10,440 nucleotides of DNA. It comes from Candidatus Gottesmanbacteria bacterium. GTDB taxonomy: Bacteria > Patescibacteriota > Microgenomatia > 2-02-FULL-39-11. The stretch is taken from positions 1 through 10,440 of the forward strand of contig JACQJU010000028.1 of the NCBI GenBank assembly GCA_016204905.1, read 5' to 3'. Below the pieces are notes generated by a model that saw nothing but the letters and a program-made list of their open reading frames with translations, was not told the DNA's origin and did no database searches. Shown in pieces: positions 6,689 to 10,440 of the stretch (position 1 is its first letter; each line of letters opens with the position of its first letter). Made by a program: the position numbers and the translations under genes.

Positions 6689-6706
6689 AACAATGGTTTT
6701 ATTTCA
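6681..6706 (+). repeat. AT-rich perfect inverted repeat spanning the mutase stop codon
   Basis: The 11-base arms TGAAATAAAAC (6681-6691) and GTTTTATTTCA (6696-6706) enclose the loop AATG. The TAA stop (6686-6688) lies in the first arm. It sits directly before the stronger terminator hairpin, sharing base 6706, and may stabilise the mRNA end or act as a weak terminator for either strand. Confidence 0.6.
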
Positions 6707-6736
6707 TCCTAAGAGCCTCAGCTCGAAGGATCTTTT
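6706..6736 (+). terminator. Intrinsic terminator after the metallopeptidase-holA-mutase cluster
   Basis: ATCCT (6706-6710) pairs with AGGAT (6727-6731). GAGC (6713-6716) pairs with GCTC (6721-6724) around the loop CTCA, with an AA/GA internal loop. It is followed by TCTTTT-type bases (6731-6736). This separates the upstream cluster from the isomerase gene, which has its own -10 box starting in the T-run. Confidence 0.75.
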
Positions 6737-6744
6737 GATACAAT
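6736..6744 (+). promoter_or_regulatory. Extended -10 promoter for the isomerase gene
   Basis: TG-A-TACAAT (6736-6744) matches the extended -10 form TGnTATAAT at five of six hexamer positions. It lies immediately after a terminator T-run. Seven bases separate it from the ATG at 6752, so transcription would start at or one base before that codon. This favours the second methionine over the ATG at 6743, which lies inside the -10 box. Confidence 0.5.
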
Positions 6745-6751
6745 GATAAAT

Positions 6752-7822
6752 ATGCCAAATCTAGACGACCTTACTGTTATTCAAGCTCTTGATCGCGGGC
6801 ATGCACTTGAATCTATCACCATGCTACCTGATCAAATAGATCAATCCTGGCAAGAAGGGCAAGCAATCAATTTCCCCCCAGAGTATAAAAATGCCAAAAA
6901 TATTGTCATAGCCGGTATGGGAGGTTCAGCCTATGGAGGAAGGATAGCTAAAAGTCTTTATGATACTAAGTCTAAAGTGCCTCTAGAGCTAGCAAATGGC
7001 TACGATATACCCGGCTTTGTTGATGAAAATTCTTTAGTAATTCTTAGCAGCTATTCCGGAACTACAGAAGAGACACTTACCCTTGCAAGGGCAGCCCTTG
7101 CAAGAAAAGCAAAGATAAGTGGAGTGACATCGGGGGGAGAATTGGCAAGGTTCTTAAGTAACAATAATTTTCCATCTTACATTATTAATCCTAAATACAA
7201 TCCCAGTCAGCAGCCCCGTAGTGGGGTAGGTTATATGGTCGTCGGCCTCTTATCCCTTCTATCCCACCTGGATTATGTTAGTCTAGATAGTGACGATGTT
7301 GCGACAGCTATCAAATTTCTCCAAGAAAAAGGCAAGTCTCTCGACGTCTCGACTCCTACGGAGAAAAATCCCGCCAAAACGCTCGCCCAAAAACTCTTGG
7401 GTTTTATTCCTATTATTATCGTTGCTGATTTCTTAGAGGGGGCAGCCCACGCCATCCGTAATCCCTTTCATGAAACGAGTAAGCAATTTGGTCTCTATTT
7501 CACTATTCCAGAACTTAATCATCACCTTATGGATGGGTTACAGTTTCCGCAAAAAGGGAAAAAATATCTGAAATTTATTTTTATAAAATCAGATCTCTAC
7601 GAAGAACGCAACAAAAAACGTCTTGATCTAACCAAAGATGTAGTTATTAAAAATGGAATCGAAACATTAGAAATAACATTGGATAGTAAAACACAATTTT
7701 CTCAAACCATGGAACTGATTCAATTTGGTGGATGGTTGTCATTTTATTTAGCCATAGCCAATGGCATCGATCCCTCTCCCGTCCCCTGGGTTGATTATTT
7801 TAAAAAAGAGTTGGTACGATGA
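6752..7822 (+). CDS. Bifunctional phosphoglucose/phosphomannose isomerase (archaeal-type, SIS domains)
   Basis: Interconverts fructose-6-phosphate with glucose-6-phosphate and with mannose-6-phosphate in the cytosol. The 356-residue protein has two SIS domains. The first sugar-phosphate loop is GMGGSAYGG (near residue 55) and the second is SSYSGTTEET (near 100). PRSGVGYM (near 155) follows. The catalytic region NPFHETSKQ...PELNHH (near 237-258) resembles the PGI/PMI family first described in hyperthermophilic archaea. I place the start at 6752 rather than the ATG at 6743, which would overlap the -10 box; the difference is three residues. It is transcribed separately from the upstream mutase but fits the same pathway. 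The TGA stop at 7820-7822 lies two bases before the transposon-associated repeats. An internal 23-base palindrome occurs at 7082-7104. Confidence 0.9.
   Translation: MPNLDDLTVIQALDRGHALESITMLPDQIDQSWQEGQAINFPPEYKNAKNIVIAGMGGSAYGGRIAKSLYDTKSKVPLELANGYDIPGFVDENSLVILSSYSGTTEETLTLARAALARKAKISGVTSGGELARFLSNNNFPSYIINPKYNPSQQPRSGVGYMVVGLLSLLSHLDYVSLDSDDVATAIKFLQEKGKSLDVSTPTEKNPAKTLAQKLLGFIPIIIVADFLEGAAHAIRNPFHETSKQFGLYFTIPELNHHLMDGLQFPQKGKKYLKFIFIKSDLYEERNKKRLDLTKDVVIKNGIETLEITLDSKTQFSQTMELIQFGGWLSFYLAIANGIDPSPVPWVDYFKKELVR
7082..7104. repeat. 23-base perfect palindrome inside the isomerase gene
   Basis: The 11-base arms CTTGCAAGGGC (7082-7092) and GCCCTTGCAAG (7094-7104) flank a single central A. 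It encodes part of the helix after the second SIS loop (LARAALAR). The octamer CTTGCAAG, itself palindromic, occurs at both ends. Confidence 0.8.
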
Positions 7823-7824
7823 AG

Positions 7825-7849
7825 ACCATCACACCGTACCATCACACCG
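7825..7849 (+). repeat. 13-base direct repeat at the left edge of the transposon
   Basis: ACCATCACACCG occurs at 7825-7836 and again at 7838-7849, a 13-base period. The second copy leads into the outer palindrome. It looks like a truncated extra copy of the repeat arm, left by a duplication or an earlier insertion event, just after the isomerase stop codon. Confidence 0.6.
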
Positions 7850-7877
7850 GGTGTGATGTCTGCTTCACACACCGGGA
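7841..7877 (+). repeat. Left terminal repeat (palindrome plus half-site)
   Basis: Palindrome with arms ATCACACC (7841-7848) and GGTGTGAT (7850-7857) around G7849, then nine bases, then ACACACCGGGA (7867-7877). An alternative hairpin pairs GTGTGA (7851-7856) with TCACAC (7865-7870). The same two-part arrangement occurs inverted at 8572-8608. It may also end isomerase transcripts. Confidence 0.8.
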
Positions 7878-7884
7878 AATTAAA

Positions 7885-8550
7885 TTAATCTAGTATAAGA
7901 TGCTTAATGATCCCTAACCTTCGTTGGTAATCCGCTTGATCGGCGACGAATTGAACATACTTTTCTCGTGTTTTAAATCTACCTATAATTTCATTGGTAT
8001 TGACAAAAGTATTCAACGAGTCTTTTGAATATATAGGAAAAGAGGTCCAGGGATATATGCTAAGTTCATTGAATTCAATAAGAAAGGATGTAACCGGATT
8101 AAGATGAATATAACGAGAAGTATGCACAAATTCTTCATCAGTTTCCACTCTTTTTGCTTTAAACGTACTTTGAAATAAAGCTCCATGTCGATCAAATTTT
8201 ATGTTGAAATATTTGGCGAAACTATTTTGCAGGATTCTTATAAAAGTCCCTATGCCGCCGTTTTGTAATTGTTTTAAAAGTAAATGGTAATGGTTTGGCA
8301 TAAAAGCATAGGCATATATTTCGACCAAGGGGAGCTGCTCTTTAAAGTTACTTTCATAATCCATTTTGAATTCTTTAGTGAGTGTTTTGTATTGTGAGTA
8401 GCGCATCTTTTGAGTAAAACGATAATAATCTAAAAGATCAAGCGTGTGTTGGAGATTTCTTTTGTTGCTGAATATGATTTCATGACCAACAGATCTGTTG
8501 AAAACATGATATATTTCATTATTGACAAGAAGATGCAGTCTTCGGGGCAT
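7885..8550 (-). CDS. REP-associated/IS200-like HUH tyrosine transposase
   Basis: A Y1-family transposase that cuts and joins single-stranded DNA at hairpins through a 5'-phosphotyrosine. Counting from the methionine at 8550, the 221-residue protein starts MPRRLHLLVNNEIYHVFNRSV, typical of RAYT/Y1_Tnp proteins. It carries the HUH motif in MPNHYHLL (HYH at ~87-89). The probable nucleophile is Tyr114 in NSFAKYFN. The conserved block RHGALFQSTFKAKRV and SRYIHLNPV follow. An in-frame ATG at 8556 would add two residues. I prefer 8550 because it fits the family N-terminus and lies seven bases after an extended -10 box (TGG-TATAAA, 8566-8558 minus). The frame is intact with all motifs present, so it may be active. 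It lies antisense between two plus-strand metabolic genes. Confidence 0.88.
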   Translation of the reverse strand: MPRRLHLLVNNEIYHVFNRSVGHEIIFSNKRNLQHTLDLLDYYRFTQKMRYSQYKTLTKEFKMDYESNFKEQLPLVEIYAYAFMPNHYHLLLKQLQNGGIGTFIRILQNSFAKYFNIKFDRHGALFQSTFKAKRVETDEEFVHTSRYIHLNPVTSFLIEFNELSIYPWTSFPIYSKDSLNTFVNTNEIIGRFKTREKYVQFVADQADYQRRLGIIKHLILD

Positions 8551-8557
8551 ATACATG

Positions 8558-8566
8558 TTTATACCA
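8558..8566 (-). promoter_or_regulatory. Extended -10 promoter of the transposase gene
   Basis: On the minus strand TG-G-TATAAA runs from 8566 to 8558, between the inner terminal repeat and the gene. Seven bases separate it from the ATG at 8550, predicting a leaderless or nearly leaderless transcript. It lies inside the element, so the transposase carries its own promoter. Confidence 0.45.
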
Positions 8567-8571
8567 CATAA

Positions 8572-8608
8572 TCCCGGTGTGTAAATAGGGAATCACACCC
8601 GGTGTGAT
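8572..8608 (-). repeat. Right terminal repeat (inverted copy of the left)
   Basis: Reading inward on the minus strand: the 17-base palindrome with arms ATCACACC/GGTGTGAT (8608-8592), nine unrelated bases, then ACACACCGGGA (8582-8572). Of 37 positions, 28 are identical to the left end and the gap length is preserved. This argues that both blocks are recognised by the transposase. Confidence 0.8.
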
Positions 8609-8613
8609 AGTTA

Positions 8614-8642
8614 TTGCAAATAATTTATCAATACGGTATCGT
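8614..8642 (+). promoter_or_regulatory. Promoter of the PEP synthase gene
   Basis: TTGCAA (8614-8619) matches the -35 hexamer at four of six positions. TATCGT (8637-8642) matches the -10 at four of six, with a 17-base spacer. The ATG at 8649 is six bases after the -10, so the transcript would be leaderless or nearly so. The -35 begins five bases after the transposon's right repeat. TTTATCAA (8624-8631) and TTGATAAA (8653-8660) form an inverted repeat across this promoter and the start codon that could be an operator. Confidence 0.45.
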
Positions 8643-8648
8643 AAATTT

Positions 8649-10440
8649 ATGGTTGATAAAAATATTGTCTGGTTTGAAGAAGTAGAAAAACATGATACTC
8701 CTCTTGTAGGTGGCAAAGGAGCCAATCTAGGTGAGATGCTACGAGCTGGAATTCCTATACCCTATGGATTTATTATCACTGTTCATGCTTATGACCAGTT
8801 TATTGCGGAAAATAATTTAAAGTCCAAGATAGAAGATTACCTAAATACTACAGATTTCAAAGATACGAGCAGCTTAAACCGTGTCTCTAGCCATATAAAA
8901 AAAGAAATAATAAAAAGCCCCATACCCAAACAGCTGGCTCGAGAAATTATTAAATACTACTATCAACTTCCCCAAAAAGCTCGAGCAAAATATAGAATGA
9001 ATATTAGTCTGAAATCACTTTTTAAAGATCCCCTAGTCGCTATCCGCTCCTCAGCAACAGCCGAAGACCTCCCGGGAGCATCTTTCGCCGGACAGCAAGC
9101 TACTTTTTTGGATATCAAAGGTGAGGCAAATCTTTTGGAAAATGTCCGAGCTGCCTGGGCCTCTCTTTTTGAACCACGGGCTATATTTTATCGTCACGAA
9201 CAGCATATCGACCAGTTTAAAGTAAAAATTGCCGTTCCCGTCCAACTCATGGTTACCTCTGATGCTTCCGGTGTAATGTTTACTATAGATCCGATTACTA
9301 ACGACAAATCTAAAGTGGTTATCGAAGCGGTTTATGGTCTAGGAGAAATGATCGTCCAAGGTACTCTGACGCCTGACCATTTTGAAATGGACAAAAAAAC
9401 TGGCACGATTCTGGCCAAGCAGATATCTACTCAAGCTAAAATGATGGTCAAAGCCGAGAATGGTGCCAAAGTGATATCAGTGCCAGAAAATAAAAGAAAT
9501 ACCCAAAAAATATCGGATAAATTAGTAAAAGAAATAGCCCTTCTGGGATTAAAGATCGAAAAACATTACTTTTTTCCCCAAGATATCGAGTGGGCGACAG
9601 AAGATAATCAAGTCTATATAGTCCAATCAAGGCCCGTAACCACTATTAGTTCACAGTTAATCAACCACCAAGAACTAAGAACTAAGAACCAAGAACTAAT
9701 CGTTAAGGGTGACCCTGCCTCTCCAGGAATAGCTTTCGGTCCAGCAAAAGTTATCACCTCAGCCAAAGAAATACACAAAATCGTCAAAGGCGATATATTA
9801 GTAGCCCCTCAGACCGATCCTGATTTTGTCCCTGCTATGAAAAAGGCTGCCGCTATCATCACCGAAAGAGGAGGCCGCACCTCACACGCAGCTATAGTCA
9901 GTCGGGAGTTAGGTATTCCCGCCGTTGTAGGTGCCCTAGGCGCTACTAAGCTCATCAAACCTCATCTAGTCGTGACTGTCAATGGAGCCACAGGCGAAGT
10001 TTTTAAAGGAGGTATTCAACGTTCTACCATCAAAAATAGTCTTACTGTCTCACTTCCCACAAAGCACAATTCCCTGTCCCATCCTCACCTAATAACAGCC
10101 ACCAAAGTTTATGTCAATCTCGGCGAACCATCTAGGGCCAAAGAGACGTCCAAATTGAATGTAGATGGTGTGGGTCTTCTCAGAGCCGAATTTATGATCG
10201 CCGATATTGGCATCCACCCCAAAAAACTTATAAAAGAAGGTAAAGAAAAAGTTTTTATCCATAAATTAGCAGATGATTTACTCGCCTTTACACAAGCTTT
10301 CAGCCCTCGTCTCGTAGTCTATCGGGCGACTGATTTCAAAACCAATGAATATGGACACCTCAAAGGTGGAGGGGAATTTGAACCCATTGAATCCAATCCC
10401 ATGCTAGGTTATAGAGGCGCTTATCGCTACGTCAACGATC
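8649..10440 (+). CDS. ppsA: Phosphoenolpyruvate synthase (3' end cut off by window)
   Basis: Converts pyruvate and ATP to PEP, AMP and phosphate, the entry step of gluconeogenesis. The open frame has 597 codons without a stop, about three quarters of the usual ~790-residue enzyme. The ATP-grasp pyruvate-phosphate-dikinase N domain begins at VGGKGANLGEML and contains RSSATAEDLPGASFAGQ (from residue 133). It ends near VQSRPVTT. The swivelling domain has the phosphohistidine His413 in GGRTSHAAIVSRELGIPA. The C-terminal barrel starts with VGLLRAEFMI and reaches RATDFKTNEYGHLKGGGEFE and NPMLGYRGAYRY, as in E. coli PpsA. No SD precedes ATG 8649, and a promoter lies just upstream. The linker near residues 341-350 is encoded by heptamer repeats. 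The order of domains and the DFKTNE block favour PpsA over pyruvate phosphate dikinase. Confidence 0.93.
   Translation, partial: MVDKNIVWFEEVEKHDTPLVGGKGANLGEMLRAGIPIPYGFIITVHAYDQFIAENNLKSKIEDYLNTTDFKDTSSLNRVSSHIKKEIIKSPIPKQLAREIIKYYYQLPQKARAKYRMNISLKSLFKDPLVAIRSSATAEDLPGASFAGQQATFLDIKGEANLLENVRAAWASLFEPRAIFYRHEQHIDQFKVKIAVPVQLMVTSDASGVMFTIDPITNDKSKVVIEAVYGLGEMIVQGTLTPDHFEMDKKTGTILAKQISTQAKMMVKAENGAKVISVPENKRNTQKISDKLVKEIALLGLKIEKHYFFPQDIEWATEDNQVYIVQSRPVTTISSQLINHQELRTKNQELIVKGDPASPGIAFGPAKVITSAKEIHKIVKGDILVAPQTDPDFVPAMKKAAAIITERGGRTSHAAIVSRELGIPAVVGALGATKLIKPHLVVTVNGATGEVFKGGIQRSTIKNSLTVSLPTKHNSLSHPHLITATKVYVNLGEPSRAKETSKLNVDGVGLLRAEFMIADIGIHPKKLIKEGKEKVFIHKLADDLLAFTQAFSPRLVVYRATDFKTNEYGHLKGGGEFEPIESNPMLGYRGAYRYVND
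9670..9697 (+). repeat. Four tandem heptamers inside the PEP synthase gene
   Basis: AAGAACT, AAGAACT, AAGAACC and AAGAACT run without interruption. They encode the QELRTKNQEL-like linker between the ATP-grasp and phosphohistidine domains. Seven is not a multiple of three, so gain or loss of one unit would shift the frame. Confidence 0.85.

Larger units (their letters stand above)
7841..8608 (-). mobile_element. IS200-like/RAYT single-gene transposable element with inverted palindromic ends
   Basis: A 768-base unit made of one HUH transposase gene framed by matching ends. Outer 17-base palindromes (7841-7857 and 8592-8608) and inner 11-base sites (7867-7877 and 8572-8582) are exact reverse complements of each other. 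Both ends have a nine-base gap between outer and inner parts. This matches the known arrangement of REP-associated tyrosine transposases flanked by inverted REP palindromes. I see no GTAG tetranucleotide of the classical REP type and no target duplication, as expected for this single-strand mechanism. The unit fills almost the whole gap between the isomerase stop and the PEP synthase promoter. Confidence 0.75.

Noticed and set aside
7825..7877. Closely spaced ATCACACC/ACACACC units as a possible CRISPR remnant
   Set aside because: Units are only 11-17 bases, spacers are short, the blocks are inverted around a transposase, and no cas genes are present.
200..10440. Possible TGA recoding, as in some Patescibacteria
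   Set aside because: TGA serves as the natural stop of the isomerase and the glycosyltransferase, and no gene here contains an in-frame TGA.

Overview
The window reads as chromosomal DNA from a small-genome, AT-rich bacterium, most likely a member of the Candidate Phyla Radiation (Patescibacteria, perhaps Microgenomates-like). This is an inference. It rests on a shortened DNA polymerase III delta subunit, an archaeal-style bifunctional phosphoglucose/phosphomannose isomerase, an archaeal-looking small metallopeptidase, tight packing, and the near absence of Shine-Dalgarno sites. TGA is used as an ordinary stop (isomerase, glycosyltransferase), so the TGA=Gly code of Gracilibacteria/Absconditabacteria does not apply.

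Layout. Positions 1-199 hold no convincing gene. They contain a GC-rich run of hairpins (47-134) that stands out from the AT-rich surroundings. A minus-strand gene (200-1228) encodes a Tat-signal, probably exported C39-like cysteine peptidase. A 203-base divergent spacer follows, with a perfect 22-base palindrome carrying back-to-back TATAAT boxes. It then holds a SAM-I/SAM-IV-like riboswitch whose terminator abuts the start codon of metK (1432-2538). A minus-strand GT-C membrane glycosyltransferase (2543-4072) converges on metK.

From 4126 a plus-strand cluster encodes a COG4900-like metallopeptidase, HolA and a phosphohexomutase (PMM/PGM), ending at a clear intrinsic terminator (6706-6736). 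The isomerase (6752-7822) follows with its own extended -10 promoter. Next comes a compact IS200-like/RAYT transposon (about 7841-8608): one HUH transposase gene framed by inverted copies of a two-part palindromic repeat. The last gene is phosphoenolpyruvate synthase, starting at 8649 and running off the right edge.

How the genes fit together. PEP synthase feeds gluconeogenesis. The isomerase interconverts fructose-6-P with glucose-6-P and mannose-6-P, and the mutase moves the phosphate to C1, giving precursors for nucleotide sugars. The membrane glycosyltransferase may be a consumer of lipid-linked sugars. MetK makes SAM and appears to be feedback-controlled by it.

The signals most worth following are the riboswitch with its interlocking antiterminator/terminator, the repeat-framed transposase, a -10 box 6-8 bases before the start codon in four genes (suggesting leaderless mRNAs), and a four-copy heptamer tract in the PEP synthase coding region.
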